Below, piece after piece: positions 1 to 10,743 of a stretch of 64,000 nt of DNA; position 1 is the first letter of the stretch, and every line of letters begins with the position of its first letter. Origin of the DNA: Paracraurococcus lichenis (lineage in GTDB: Bacteria; Pseudomonadota; Alphaproteobacteria; Acetobacterales; Acetobacteraceae); assembly GCF_030657435.1 (NCBI RefSeq), contig NZ_JAUTWS010000019.1, positions 1 to 64,000 of the forward strand, read 5' to 3'. The notes beneath the pieces are model-generated. The model worked only from the letters and a program-made list of their open reading frames with translations, did not search any database and was not told where the DNA came from. A program made the translations under genes and the position numbers.

Positions 1-2
1 GG

Positions 3-146
3 TATGTTGGCTTCTTCCTGTTTCGTGGCCAGATGGCCCCGCTATCCGCGTTCCGCGCGGGCGTCCACCAAGCACTGGACGCGGAAGGCCGAATGGCGAG
101 GGACCACGTGTTCAACTTCGTTTTCCTGCCCGGATCGCCCCCTTAG
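3..146 (+). CDS. 3' end of an unidentified protein gene (partial)
   Basis: The third frame is open from the left edge of the window and ends at a TAG at 144-146, giving 47 C-terminal residues. They include an aromatic-rich start (YVGFFLFRG) and an end with FNFVFLPGSPP, which reads like folded protein and not like the Arg/Pro-rich shadow frames common in this DNA. The other plus-strand open frame over the same bases has the composition of a shadow. The family cannot be recognised from so short a tail. Its neighbour, a FemAB/BioF2-type acyltransferase, is often found with polysaccharide genes, but that is only a contextual hint. Confidence 0.4.
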   Translation, partial: YVGFFLFRGQMAPLSAFRAGVHQALDAEGRMARDHVFNFVFLPGSPP

Positions 147-312
147 TCAGGCCACTGGCGCGGCAGAGGGGCGAGTGGTGGCGCAGGTCAACGCCCGTCG
201 CGCAGCCCAGGGACCGGTCGTCCCGTCCTTCTCGAAGGGCGAACCAACTTAGCGCCGGGTCGTGGGGGCGGTAACCGCCGTTCCCAGCACCCGGCTCGAG
301 ACTGCCGCACGC

Positions 313-1398
313 ATGCCCACTCGCCCCGCCGCCCGCCTGCTGCCGGCCGCGCCCACCGGTCTCCCCGGCTGGTGCGACCGCTTCCTTGCCGACCCCGTGG
401 CCGGCGAGTTCTTCGCAAGCCGCGCCTGGTACGACACGCTGCTTGCCGGCGCCCTGCCGGCCGGCACGCAGCCGGTCCTCGCCCTGGTCGGGGAGGCCGC
501 GCTGCTGCCGTTGCTGCGCCAGGGGGGGCGGCTTGGCGGGCGGCTCGCGGCGCTGGTCTCGCCCTACACGCTGGACTGGCGGCCCCTGGCCGCGCCCGGC
601 GCAGATGCGGCGGTGCTGCGCGCGGCCGGCGCCGCGCTGGGCCGCCGGCTGCGGCGCCGGCCGCCCACCCGGCTGGACACGCTGGACCCGGAGGCGCCGG
701 GTCTCGTCCCGTTGCTGGAGGGGCTTTCGGCCGCGGGTCTGCGGCCGCTGCGCTTCCTGCACACCGGCAACTGGCACGAGGCGCTGGCGCCCGGCACGGG
801 CTGGGAGGACTACCTCGCTGGCCGGCCGCCGGCGCTGCGCAACACCATCGCCCGCAAGCTGCGCGCGGCGCGCGGCGCGGGCCTCGACTGGCTGGCGGCG
901 CCCGGCCGGGCGCTCGAGGAGGGAATCGCCGCCTATGCCGATGTCCGCGCCCGGAGTTGGAAGCCGGACGAGCCCTTCCCCGAGTTCGATGCGGCGCTGA
1001 TGCGCGTGGCGGCCGGGCTCGGGGTATTGCGGCTGGGGGTGCTGCGGGACGCCGCCGGCCGGGCGATGGCGGCGCAGTACTGGATCCTTGATCGCGGCGG
1101 ACGGCGCGCGACCGTGCTCAAGCTCGCGCATGCCGAGGACAGCCGCGCCGCCTCCCCAGGCACGGTGCTGACGGCGCGCATGATCCGGCGGCTCCTGGAG
1201 GAGGGCACCGCCGAACTCGATTTCGGCCGGGGCGACGACGACTACAAGCGGCTCTGGGTCGGGGCGCGGCGGCAGCGAATCGGGCTGCTGCTGGCGGACC
1301 CGATGCATCCGGCGGGGCTGCTGGCCCTGGCGCGGCAGGCGGCCGGGGCGCTGCGCCGGCGGCTCCGGCCGGCGGCAGGCGAGGTCCTGCCTGGCTGA
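313..1398 (+). CDS. GNAT-fold acyltransferase, FemAB/BioF2-like
   Basis: A 361-residue protein of the Acetyltransf_6 (BioF2/FemAB-like) GNAT superfamily, probably a cytoplasmic acyl-CoA or aminoacyl-dependent N-acyltransferase. The substrate is unknown; relatives act in exopolysaccharide or cell-envelope pathways. The best signature is near the C-terminus, where ELDFGRGDDDYKRLW matches the characteristic DFGrGd-YK-W block of this family. A central segment (RNTIARKLRAARGAGLDW) is the usual basic linker between the two GNAT-like halves. I chose the ATG at 313 (MPTRPAAR); an in-frame start at 262 would add 17 residues without obvious conservation. It is separated from the next convincing gene by an AT-rich gap, so it probably ends a transcription unit that begins left of the window. 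Confidence 0.8.
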   Translation: MPTRPAARLLPAAPTGLPGWCDRFLADPVAGEFFASRAWYDTLLAGALPAGTQPVLALVGEAALLPLLRQGGRLGGRLAALVSPYTLDWRPLAAPGADAAVLRAAGAALGRRLRRRPPTRLDTLDPEAPGLVPLLEGLSAAGLRPLRFLHTGNWHEALAPGTGWEDYLAGRPPALRNTIARKLRAARGAGLDWLAAPGRALEEGIAAYADVRARSWKPDEPFPEFDAALMRVAAGLGVLRLGVLRDAAGRAMAAQYWILDRGGRRATVLKLAHAEDSRAASPGTVLTARMIRRLLEEGTAELDFGRGDDDYKRLWVGARRQRIGLLLADPMHPAGLLALARQAAGALRRRLRPAAGEVLPG

Positions 1399-1523
1399 AC
1401 ACCCCTGGCAGACCGACCCGAAGCGGCTGCCCTGGACCGTGCGGGGCATAATCGTGCGAGCAAAGTCGTTCACAAGTTAGGGAGCAATCCCATCGCCGCT
1501 GCCGGTCAGTATCCTGCCCGGTG

Positions 1524-1631
1524 TCACCGGAACAGGAGTACGATACCGCCGAGGACACCCCAGGTGGCGAGCGAGATCAGCGCGATGACCAGGATCGCGG
1601 TCGGCCAGGGCAGATATGGCTGCGCCTCCAT
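1524..1631 (-). CDS. small single-span membrane protein (hypothetical)
   Basis: A 35-residue open frame from an ATG at 1631. After MEAQPYLPWPT, almost the whole chain is a hydrophobic helix (AILVIALISLATWGVLGGIVLLF) ending in one Arg at the C-terminus. This is a credible small membrane protein, not a GC-driven shadow, because shadows here are Arg/Pro/Ala-rich. The same frame stays open upstream to 1748 and a longer form is possible. No good ribosome binding site precedes the ATG. The stop codon lies in a small palindrome (1518-1530). No family is recognised. Confidence 0.4.
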   Translation of the reverse strand: MEAQPYLPWPTAILVIALISLATWGVLGGIVLLFR

Positions 1632-1967
1632 TCTTAGCAGGCCCAGGCGTAGCGCCAATTCCTCTGTGCACCTTTGGGTCTGCTGCCCCTTCACCGCTGT
1701 CCTCCGAACTTGAAATGGCGCGCGGAACGGGCCGACGCCTTTCGTCAAATTAATGATAAATTCTAAAAAATTGGTAAATGCGAGTAGCCAGCATACTTTG
1801 ATGAGGCGCTAGTGATAAATGGGTGTGATGGCAGGATAGGTGGCTGGAAAGCCGAAAGTTGGTGTCCCGGGCGGCGCGCAATCCCCGGCGAGTCCGGCGA
1901 TGCCGAATATCGAGACGCGGCCAGACAATCCAACAAGAACTGCGGTGCCAGACCGCAGACGTCCAGC
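1632..1967. other. gap with AT-rich segment, no convincing gene
   Basis: About 330 bases between the small membrane ORF and the glycosyltransferase stop codon. The stretch 1745-1810 is clearly AT-rich against a very GC-rich background (runs such as taatgataaattctaaaaa). This marks the edge of the low-GC island that contains the following gene. I see no reading frame, repeat or clear promoter that can be defended here. Confidence 0.5.
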
Positions 1968-2867
1968 TTAGGACGGCAGCCCCGATGAAAGCTCCGACGC
2001 AGTTGCTCCTTTTTCGCGCTGCATGAGGGCTGTTGCACGGAATTCCGCTGCCAGTTTTTGATATATCCGTTTCGGCTTTAGGCCAATGAAGTGGGCAAAT
2101 GTAGGGGACAGTTTGGTCACCTTGCGAGGCAGGAATGGAAGTTGGAAAAGGTGATCATCACCCTTATAGATGGTGGATACTCCCTGATGTGGTCGGAAGT
2201 CGCACCATAACGCCCGCCATGTTGAAACCATCCAGGAATTTTCTCCTAAATTCGCCACGTTGGTGCAGTCCATATTATTTTTCCCCATAAATAATCCTAG
2301 ATACAATTCGAATGATTGGCTATTCGGGCCTTTATAGTTGGAAATTGAGAGACGTTCCTTACTCTTCACGTAATAATCTTTAAGACCTTTGAAAAAATCT
2401 TTCCCAGAATCCGACTTGTCGAAATAATAGACTCCAGCGTTCATTTTAACTAAATAGTTAATGTTCTCCTGCCGGATTACGTCCTCGATTTTTACGCCCT
2501 TCCATTCACCTGCCGTTTGCGGCAGACCGGTAATGGAGAACGCGCGCTGAGATGAAGCCCGCCACCAATGATCCACATCGTTCTTCACAAGTAAACAATC
2601 GGCATCAACAAACATACTAGCGTCGTATGGCGAATTGTCGAAAACCCTGATCTTGTTCATTACGTGCGGATATTGAGAATCTTGAGGCAGAACTATGATG
2701 TCTCGAAATAAGAAACGCGCAAACTCATCTGGCTTGTATGTTTCGTCACAAAACAGACATATGGGTCTTTTCGGATCCATTACCTGCAAAGACGCTGCAA
2801 GATTAATAGCCATATCAGTATATTTCTTGGGTCCTGTCGCGAGTGTTAGATAACCTTGTTTGATCAT
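1968..2867 (-). CDS. putative glycosyltransferase, AT-rich, probably transferred
   Basis: A 299-residue soluble protein with the layout of a GT-A nucleotide-diphospho-sugar transferase. An N-terminal beta-alpha unit (YLTLATGPKKYTDMAINLAASL) resembles GT8-like and related families, and a DxD metal-binding motif is present as FVDADCLL (D88, D90). No membrane segment or signal peptide is visible. The ATG at 2867 follows a purine-rich gagacgg stretch. Base composition is strikingly lower in GC than every neighbour, and codons ending in A or T are common, which suggests recent acquisition. The donor and acceptor sugars cannot be predicted. With the GNAT gene it may be the fringe of a surface-polysaccharide region, and it lies beside a transposase remnant. 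Confidence 0.7.
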   Translation of the reverse strand: MIKQGYLTLATGPKKYTDMAINLAASLQVMDPKRPICLFCDETYKPDEFARFLFRDIIVLPQDSQYPHVMNKIRVFDNSPYDASMFVDADCLLVKNDVDHWWRASSQRAFSITGLPQTAGEWKGVKIEDVIRQENINYLVKMNAGVYYFDKSDSGKDFFKGLKDYYVKSKERLSISNYKGPNSQSFELYLGLFMGKNNMDCTNVANLGENSWMVSTWRALWCDFRPHQGVSTIYKGDDHLFQLPFLPRKVTKLSPTFAHFIGLKPKRIYQKLAAEFRATALMQREKGATASELSSGLPS

Positions 2868-3067
2868 TTTTTTCCGTCTCTCAGCAGTCGGCTTCTCGCC
2901 TTGGAGGCGTATGTCTACCGCAAAAATACATCTAAGGGGAGTGCGGCATTAAAACGTCCTCGCCCGAGCAGGCCGCTTGAGAACGTCCAGGCCCGAAATT
3001 GAGGCAAGCCAGCGCCGCGTCCGGATGCGACGCTACGGTGCGGTCTCTAAAAGCCGGTCCGAGAAGT

Positions 3068-3550
3068 TTATGAGCGTGCCAAGCCCCTTGCCATGAGCTT
3101 GATCATCGCCAGACGGATCAGGGCAACCGAGGTTCGGACCAGATTTTCGAGGTTACGCGCGAGACGGCGACAGCAGGTCAGCCACGACAGCGTCCGCTCG
3201 ACAATCCACCGCTTCGGCAACACGACGAAGCCGCGCCTACCCTCGGCGCGAGGGACAATGTGCAGCCGCCATCGGCCGCTTCGCCGCGCCGCGCTGGCCG
3301 CACGTGGTCCCTGGTATCCGGCATCGGCGAAGATGGTGCCGAGGAAGGGGAACAGGGCCCTGGTGCGGCGATCGAGCACGAGTGCCGCGCCGTCGCGGTC
3401 CTGCAGGTTGGCCACGTGCACGACGATGCTCAGCAGCAAGCCGAGCGTGTCGACGAGGACGTGGTACTTGACCCCCTTGATCTTCTTCCCTGCGTCGTAA
3501 CCAACCGGGTCGACCGACGGACCCCGATGCTCCGTCGGGGCTCCTGCTTC
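3068..3550 (-). pseudogene. IS5-family transposase, C-terminal remnant
   Basis: About 160 residues match the C-terminal half of IS5-family DDE transposases. They start at a TEHRGPSVDPVGYDAGKKIKG region and continue through VKYHVLVDTLGLLL, then IFADAGYQG (second catalytic Asp) and KRWIVERTLSWL (catalytic Glu) to a TAA at 3068. The N-terminal half with the first catalytic Asp is missing, so it cannot be active. Upstream of about 3550 the frame runs into unrelated sequence and then into the end of cbbX in another frame. I could not identify terminal inverted repeats or target duplications. It records an insertion and deletion at the 3' border of the Calvin-cycle operon. Confidence 0.8.
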
Positions 3551-3600
3551 CCGGCTTTCTGGAGCCCCGCAGGACCACGCCAGTTTTCCCGCCGCACGGA

Positions 3601-4485
3601 TCACGTGGCGCGGTCCGCGGCAAGCACGCGGCTGGCCAGGATCTCCTCCGGCCCGATGGTCATGAGCTCCTCCGGCGTCACCGTCCCGCGGGCCTCGAAG
3701 AGCCGCACTGCCTGGCGCAGCCGTGCCCGGTCCAGCGCGTTGCGCACGCTGCGGGCATTCGCGAAGTGCGGCTGCGTCATCCGCGCCGCGAGATAGCGGC
3801 CGAAGGCCTCGCGCGCCGCCGGGCTGAAGCGGTAATTCTGCCCGGCAAGCATGAGTTCCGCGATGCGCATCAGCTCCTCTCCCGTGTAGTCCGGGAAGTC
3901 CACATGGTGGGCGATGCGGGACCGCATGCCGGGGTTGGAGGTGAAGAAGCGCTCCATGCGGTCGGCATAGCCGGCCAGGATGACCACCAGGTCGTTGCGG
4001 CGGTTCTCCATCACCTGCAGCAGGATCTCGATCGCCTCCTGCCCGTAGTCGCGCTCGTTCTCCGGCCGGTAGAGATAATAAGCCTCGTCGATGAAGAGCA
4101 CGCCGCCCATCGCCTTCTTCAGGATCTCCTTGGTCTTGGGCGCGGTGTGGCCGATGTACTGCCCGACCAGGTCGTCGCGCGTCACGGAGACGAGCTGGTT
4201 CGTCCGGATGTAGCCGAGGCGGTGCAGGATGTCCGCCATCCGTGCCGCCACCGTCGTCTTCCCCGTACCGGGATTGCCGGTGAAGGACATGTGCAGTGTC
4301 GGCGCCTCGCTGGTCAGCCCGAGGTCGCGGCGCAGCCGGTCCACCAGCAGCAGCGCCGCGATCTCCCGGATGCGGCGCTTCACCGGGGCAAGGCCGACCA
4401 AGGTGCGGTCCAGCTCCTCCAGCACCGCGCCGAGGCCGGAGTCCTCGAAGGCGGCGCGCAGGTCGACGCTCGCCGGCGTGCTCAT
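3601..4485 (-). CDS. cbbX: CbbX, red-type RuBisCO activase (AAA+)
   Basis: A 294-residue AAA+ ATPase that remodels inhibited red-type (form IC/ID) RuBisCO. In studied CbbX proteins it is activated by ribulose-1,5-bisphosphate and pulls on the extended C-terminus of the large subunit. Walker A is GNPGTGKTT, Walker B is [12 protein letters not shown], and the pore-loop region ([16 protein letters not shown]) is present. The start ATG at 4485 overlaps the cbbS stop (ATGA), so the two are translationally coupled, the usual cbbLSX order. The C-terminus ([13 protein letters not shown]) ends about 50 bp from the transposase remnant. The protein is slightly short for the family, so loss of a few terminal residues to the insertion cannot be excluded, but all core motifs are intact. 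Confidence 0.95.
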   Translation of the reverse strand: MSTPASVDLRAAFEDSGLGAVLEELDRTLVGLAPVKRRIREIAALLLVDRLRRDLGLTSEAPTLHMSFTGNPGTGKTTVAARMADILHRLGYIRTNQLVSVTRDDLVGQYIGHTAPKTKEILKKAMGGVLFIDEAYYLYRPENERDYGQEAIEILLQVMENRRNDLVVILAGYADRMERFFTSNPGMRSRIAHHVDFPDYTGEELMRIAELMLAGQNYRFSPAAREAFGRYLAARMTQPHFANARSVRNALDRARLRQAVRLFEARGTVTPEELMTIGPEEILASRVLAADRAT

Positions 4486-4907
4486 GCCCCGTACCGCGCG
4501 CCCGTCGGCTTGGCAGCGGCATAGGCGCGCGTGGTGTAGCGAAGGTTGCGGCCATCCGCCTCCGCGCGCTCCAGCGCGAAGCCGGGCTCCTCCGCCGGCC
4601 GGTCCGTCAGGAAGGACAGCCGCAGGCTCTCCCAGGTATGCGTGCTGTCGAAGGCGGAGATGCGGATATAGGCGCGGCCGCCCTGCACCTTGCGGCACTC
4701 GCCAAGCTCGTAGAGCACCGCGGCAGGGTCCTTGAGGTCGAACATCGGCAGGCCCCACATCTCCCAATAGGTGTTCCGGGGATGCGGGTCGTCGGTGTAC
4801 TCGATGTTCACCGCCCAGCCCTGGCGGATGCAATAGGCGACCTGCTTGCCGATCTGCTCGTCGGTCAGGTCGGGCAGGAAGCTGAAGGTGCCCTGGGTCA
4901 GGCGCAT
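4482..4907 (-). CDS. cbbS: RuBisCO small subunit, red type
   Basis: A 141-residue small subunit of ribulose-1,5-bisphosphate carboxylase/oxygenase. The N-terminal [19 protein letters not shown] and the central [11 protein letters not shown] are typical of form IC small subunits. The length, with a C-terminal extension of about 30 residues after the core, is also typical of red-type enzymes, where it forms beta-hairpins in the solvent channel of the L8S8 complex. It follows cbbL by 76 bp and overlaps cbbX by 4 bp, which supports one transcript for cbbL-cbbS-cbbX. Confidence 0.96.
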   Translation of the reverse strand: MRLTQGTFSFLPDLTDEQIGKQVAYCIRQGWAVNIEYTDDPHPRNTYWEMWGLPMFDLKDPAAVLYELGECRKVQGGRAYIRISAFDSTHTWESLRLSFLTDRPAEEPGFALERAEADGRNLRYTTRAYAAAKPTGARYGA

Positions 4908-4983
4908 GGGTGCGGTTCCCTGCTATGTTGAGCGGGCCGATTCAGGCCTCCGCGCCTTGCGGCGCTGCGGCCACCGGTCCGCG

Positions 4984-7553
<2,570 letters not shown>

Positions 7554-7597
7554 CCTTGTTCTCCCAGAGCGTGATCGTCGAAAGGTAGAGCCCGAAG

Positions 7598-7647
7598 GCG
7601 TGAATCACGCGACCAAACAACATCGAAGGCAGCGATCCCTGGATCGC
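7598..7647 (-). promoter_or_regulatory. two hairpins in the cbbP-cbbA gap
   Basis: The only long gap inside the cbb operon (7554-7657) carries two inverted repeats. One is GCGTGA-a-TCACGC at 7598-7610. The other is GCGATCC-ct-GGATCGC at 7632-7647, a 7-bp stem. Neither is followed by a T-run on the minus strand, so simple termination is unlikely. They could act in mRNA processing or stability, setting the ratio of cbbFP to cbbALSX, or one could be a protein-binding site. Function is inferred only from position and symmetry. Confidence 0.35.
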
Positions 7648-7657
7648 GGCCCGGAGA

Positions 7658-8533
7658 TCAGCGGGCGCGGCGGCTGCGGTCGACCAGTTGCAGCACCATC
7701 GGTGTCATGATGAGCTGCATGGCGAGGTCGAGCTTCGAGCCGGGGATGACGATGGAATTCGCCCGGGACATGAAGCTGTTCTGGATCATGCTGGTGAGGT
7801 AGGCGAAGTCGATGCCGCGGGGGCTCTTGAAGCGGATCACGACCATCGACTCGTCGGGCGTCGGGATCCAGCGGGCAATGAAGGGATTGGAGGTGTCGAC
7901 CGTCGGCACCCGCTGGAAATTCACGTCCGTCTCGGTGAACTGCGGGCAGATGACGCGGACATAGTCCGGCATGCGGCGCAGGATGGTGTCCATGACCGCC
8001 TCGGTGGAGTAGCCGCGCGCCGACCGGTCGCGGTGGATCTTCTGAATCCATTCGAGGTTGATGACCGGCACCACGCCGATCTTGAGGTCGGCATGCCGTG
8101 CGAGGTCCACGCGCTCGGTCACGACCGCGCCATGCAGCCCCTCGTAGAACAGCAGGTCGGTGCCGTGCGGGAAGTCCTCCCAGGGCGTGAAGGTGCCGGC
8201 CGGCGCGCCGTAATGGGCAGCCTCTGCCTCGTCATGGATGTAGTGCCGGGTGCGGCCGCGCCCGTCGCGGCCATAGGCGGCGAAGACGCCCTCCAGCTCC
8301 TCCAGCAGGTTCGCCGCCTCGCCGAAATGGCTGAAGTGGCGGTTGCCGGAGGCCTCTGCCTCGGCCATGGCTTGGCGCATCTCGGCGCGGTCGTAGCGGT
8401 GGAAGGCATCCCCCTCGATCCAGGCGGCGGCCAGCCCCTCGCGCCGGAAGATCTGCTCGAAGGTGTGCTTCACCGTGGTGGTGCCGGCGCCGGAGGAGCC
8501 GGTGACGGAGATGATGGGGTGCCGGACGGACAT
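7658..8533 (-). CDS. cbbP: phosphoribulokinase
   Basis: A 291-residue bacterial-type phosphoribulokinase that phosphorylates ribulose-5-phosphate with ATP to give the RuBisCO substrate. The P-loop is TGSSGAGTTT at residues 11-20, followed by an IEGDAFHRYDR substrate segment and LLFYEGLHG, the usual catalytic/Walker B region. Length equals that of proteobacterial PRK. The ATG at 8533 (MSVRHPIISVTG) fits the family; the longer open frame upstream lies in cbbF. It starts 10 bp after the cbbF stop. Confidence 0.96.
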   Translation of the reverse strand: MSVRHPIISVTGSSGAGTTTVKHTFEQIFRREGLAAAWIEGDAFHRYDRAEMRQAMAEAEASGNRHFSHFGEAANLLEELEGVFAAYGRDGRGRTRHYIHDEAEAAHYGAPAGTFTPWEDFPHGTDLLFYEGLHGAVVTERVDLARHADLKIGVVPVINLEWIQKIHRDRSARGYSTEAVMDTILRRMPDYVRVICPQFTETDVNFQRVPTVDTSNPFIARWIPTPDESMVVIRFKSPRGIDFAYLTSMIQNSFMSRANSIVIPGSKLDLAMQLIMTPMVLQLVDRSRRAR

Positions 8534-8543
8534 CGCGCGCCCC

Positions 8544-9575
8544 TCAGGACCGGAACAGGCCGCGCGCGCCGAAGAGCGGGCGCTGCCCCGCATCCGGCAC
8601 GCGTTCCAGGTGCATCTGCACGACGCGGGAGACCTTGTCGTGCGAGCCGAAGATCAAGGGCACGCGCTGGTGCAGGCTGCGCGGCGGGATCTCGAGGATC
8701 GGGGTGAAGCCATCCGTCGCGGTGCCGCCGGCCTGCTCCAGCAGCAGGGCGATCGGGTTCGCCTCGTAGACCAGGCGCAGCCGGCCGCGCTCGTAGCCGG
8801 GCCGCGCATCCCCGGGATAGAGGTAGATGCCGCCGCGCAGCAGGACGCGGTAGGCCTCCGCCACCACGCAGCCGAGCCAGCGGGTGTTGTAGTCCACCCC
8901 GCGCGGCCCGGCGGCGCCGGCGATGCATTCCTCGACGAAGGCGCGGATCGGCAAGGGCCAGTGCCGGGCATTGGCGGCGTTGATGGCGTATTCCCGCCGC
9001 GCCTCCGGGATCCGGACCAGCGGCCGGGTCAGGCGGAACTCCCGCGTGCGGCGATCCAGGGTGAAGGCCTGCACGCCTTCGCCGAGCGTCAGCATCAGCA
9101 CCGTATGCGGCCCGTAGAGCACGAAGCCGGCGGCGAGCTGCCGGTCGCCGGTGGCGACGAAGGGCAGCCGCGGGTCGTCCTGCCGCTCGCTCGGCAGCAG
9201 GGTGAAGAGGCTGCCCATCGGGGCATCGATGTCGATGTTGTTGGAGCCGTCGAGCGGGTCGAGCGCCACCGCGATGGGCGAGGCGCCGCGCAGCTCGATG
9301 GCCTCGGGCATCTCCTCCGAGGCCACGGCGGCGACGGGCGCCGCGCGGAGGTGGTCGAGGAAGAGGTCGTTGGCGCGGACATCGAGCGCCTTCTGGCCGT
9401 CGCCATCCTCGCTGGCGCCGATCACCCGGCCGAGCTCGCCCGCCAGCGGCCCGTCGGCCACGATCTCCGCAAGATCGGTGGAGGCGCGGGCGAGCGCCGC
9501 GACGGTCTCCGCGATGGCCTGGCGCCCAGCGCTGGCGCCGGCCCAGACCCTCAGATGTTCCGCGAGCAGCGTCAC
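8544..9575 (-). CDS. cbbF: fructose-1,6-bisphosphatase class I
   Basis: A 343-residue class I fructose-1,6-bisphosphatase, the first gene of the cbb operon, hydrolysing fructose-1,6-bisphosphate and probably sedoheptulose-1,7-bisphosphate during ribulose-bisphosphate regeneration. The metal-binding core is visible as ASEEMPE, then VALDPLDGSNNIDID, with IYLYPGDARPGYERGRLRL as the typical sugar-phosphate region. The start is a GTG at 9575 with a strong ribosome binding site (AGGAGG, 8 nt upstream). It is divergent from cbbR across a roughly 110-bp regulatory region. Confidence 0.95.
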   Translation of the reverse strand: MTLLAEHLRVWAGASAGRQAIAETVAALARASTDLAEIVADGPLAGELGRVIGASEDGDGQKALDVRANDLFLDHLRAAPVAAVASEEMPEAIELRGASPIAVALDPLDGSNNIDIDAPMGSLFTLLPSERQDDPRLPFVATGDRQLAAGFVLYGPHTVLMLTLGEGVQAFTLDRRTREFRLTRPLVRIPEARREYAINAANARHWPLPIRAFVEECIAGAAGPRGVDYNTRWLGCVVAEAYRVLLRGGIYLYPGDARPGYERGRLRLVYEANPIALLLEQAGGTATDGFTPILEIPPRSLHQRVPLIFGSHDKVSRVVQMHLERVPDAGQRPLFGARGLFRS

Positions 9576-9654
9576 TCGGCGTCCCTCCTCCTGCCCTGCG
9601 CCTTGTCCGGCGCATCGGCGGGCTCCGATGGAGCGACACTAGGAGGGCTGGCGC

Positions 9655-9673
9655 TTCAAAGAAATTCCTTTAA
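9655..9673. promoter_or_regulatory. probable CbbR operator between cbbF and cbbR
   Basis: The short cbbF-cbbR gap contains TTCAAAGAAATTCCTTTAA, an imperfect 19-bp palindrome (14 of 19 positions symmetric). It is AT-rich in otherwise GC-rich DNA. LysR-type regulators bind such interrupted dyads, and CbbR sites are normally in the divergent gap with the cbb operon, overlapping the cbbR promoter. It lies 12 bp before the cbbR ATG and about 80 bp upstream of the cbbF start, as expected for autorepression of cbbR and activation of cbbF. Confidence 0.5.
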
Positions 9674-9684
9674 TCTTGCTGTCA

Positions 9685-10698
9685 ATGAAAGAAAAACTTG
9701 TCAACTTCGCCCGTCGCACCTCGCTCCGGCAGCTCCGCGCGCTGGGTGCGGCGGCGCGCACGGGCAGCGTGACAGCGGCGGCGGAGCAGCTTGCCGTTAC
9801 TCCGCCGGCCGTCGCGCAGCAGTTGCGGCTGCTGGAGGAGGCACTGGACGGCATGCCGCTGCTGGAGAAGACTCCGGGCGGCCTGCGCCCGACCGAGGCG
9901 GGGCGCGAGGCGCTGGCCGCGCTCGCGCGGATCGAGGCGGCGCTGGCCGATTGCGCCGCGGCGGTCGAGGCGTTGCAGGGCATGGAGACGGGCCGCGTCG
10001 CCGTCGGCGTCACCAGCACGGCCAAGTATTTCGCGCCCTTCGCGCTGGCCGCCTTCCAGCGTGCCTATCCGCGGATCGAGCTGCGCCTGCTGGTCGGCAA
10101 CCGCGAGCAGACGGTCGCGGCCCTGGAAGCCTTCGAGCTGGACGTCGCGGTGATGGGCTACCCGCCGGAACGCTTCCCGGTGGAACGGGCGGTGATCGGC
10201 GACCACCCGCATGTGATCATCGGCGCGCCAGGCCATCGCCTGGTCCGCCGCCGCGGCATCCCGCTGCGCGAGGTGACCGACGAGACCCTCCTGCTGCGCG
10301 AGCCGGGTTCCGGCACGCGCGACCTGATGCAGCGCCTCTTCGCCGCCGCGGGCCTGGCGATGCCGGCGGCGCCGAGCCTCGAGATCGGCAGCAACGAGAC
10401 GATCAAGCAGGCGGTCATGGCCGGCATGGGCATCGCCCTGATCTCGGCCCATACCATCGCGGCCGAGGTGCGGGACGGAAGGCTGGCAATCCTCGACGTC
10501 GAGGGGCTGCCGGCAGTGCGGCAGTGGTTCGCGGTGCGGCGGTCGGAGAAGCGGCTGCTGCCGGCGGCACGGGCCATGTGGGACCACCTGCTGCGGCACG
10601 GCGCCGGCTACCTGCCCGCGGTCGGTGCGCCCGCGCAATCCGGCATTGCCCGGGCACCCAACGCGGCGCGATCATCGCGCGGCCGCGTTGACCGCTGA
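9685..10698 (+). CDS. cbbR: LysR-type regulator CbbR
   Basis: A 337-residue LysR-family regulator, divergent from the cbb operon, the standard arrangement for CbbR. The N-terminal winged helix-turn-helix (LRQLRALGAAARTGSVTAAA and the following VTPPAVAQQLRLLEE) is clear. The remainder is a periplasmic-binding-like effector domain, with an EIGSNETIKQAVMAGMGIA segment typical of CbbR. Known CbbR proteins sense metabolites of carbon and redox state such as RuBP or NADPH. The ATG at 9685 was chosen; a TTG at 9676 would add three residues and overlap the operator more closely. Confidence 0.9.
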   Translation: MKEKLVNFARRTSLRQLRALGAAARTGSVTAAAEQLAVTPPAVAQQLRLLEEALDGMPLLEKTPGGLRPTEAGREALAALARIEAALADCAAAVEALQGMETGRVAVGVTSTAKYFAPFALAAFQRAYPRIELRLLVGNREQTVAALEAFELDVAVMGYPPERFPVERAVIGDHPHVIIGAPGHRLVRRRGIPLREVTDETLLLREPGSGTRDLMQRLFAAAGLAMPAAPSLEIGSNETIKQAVMAGMGIALISAHTIAAEVRDGRLAILDVEGLPAVRQWFAVRRSEKRLLPAARAMWDHLLRHGAGYLPAVGAPAQSGIARAPNAARSSRGRVDR

Positions 10699-10702
10699 CG
10701 CG

Positions 10703-10726
10703 ACAGGGACAGGGACAGGGACAGGG
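10703..10726. repeat. hexanucleotide tandem repeat (acaggg)x4
   Basis: Four perfect copies of acaggg lie in the 45-bp gap between cbbR and the next LysR gene, ending 17 bp before its GTG start. The purine-rich repeat also supplies Shine-Dalgarno-like agggag sequences. Short perfect repeats in a 5' untranslated position can change copy number by slippage and so alter spacing or translation of the downstream regulator. Confidence 0.8.
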
Positions 10727-10743
10727 AGGCGTCCGGGACCGGC

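Noticed and set aside
4-252. Plus-strand 82-codon frame at the left edge
   Set aside because: Its residues show shadow-like composition, while the frame ending at 146 over the same bases reads as real protein.
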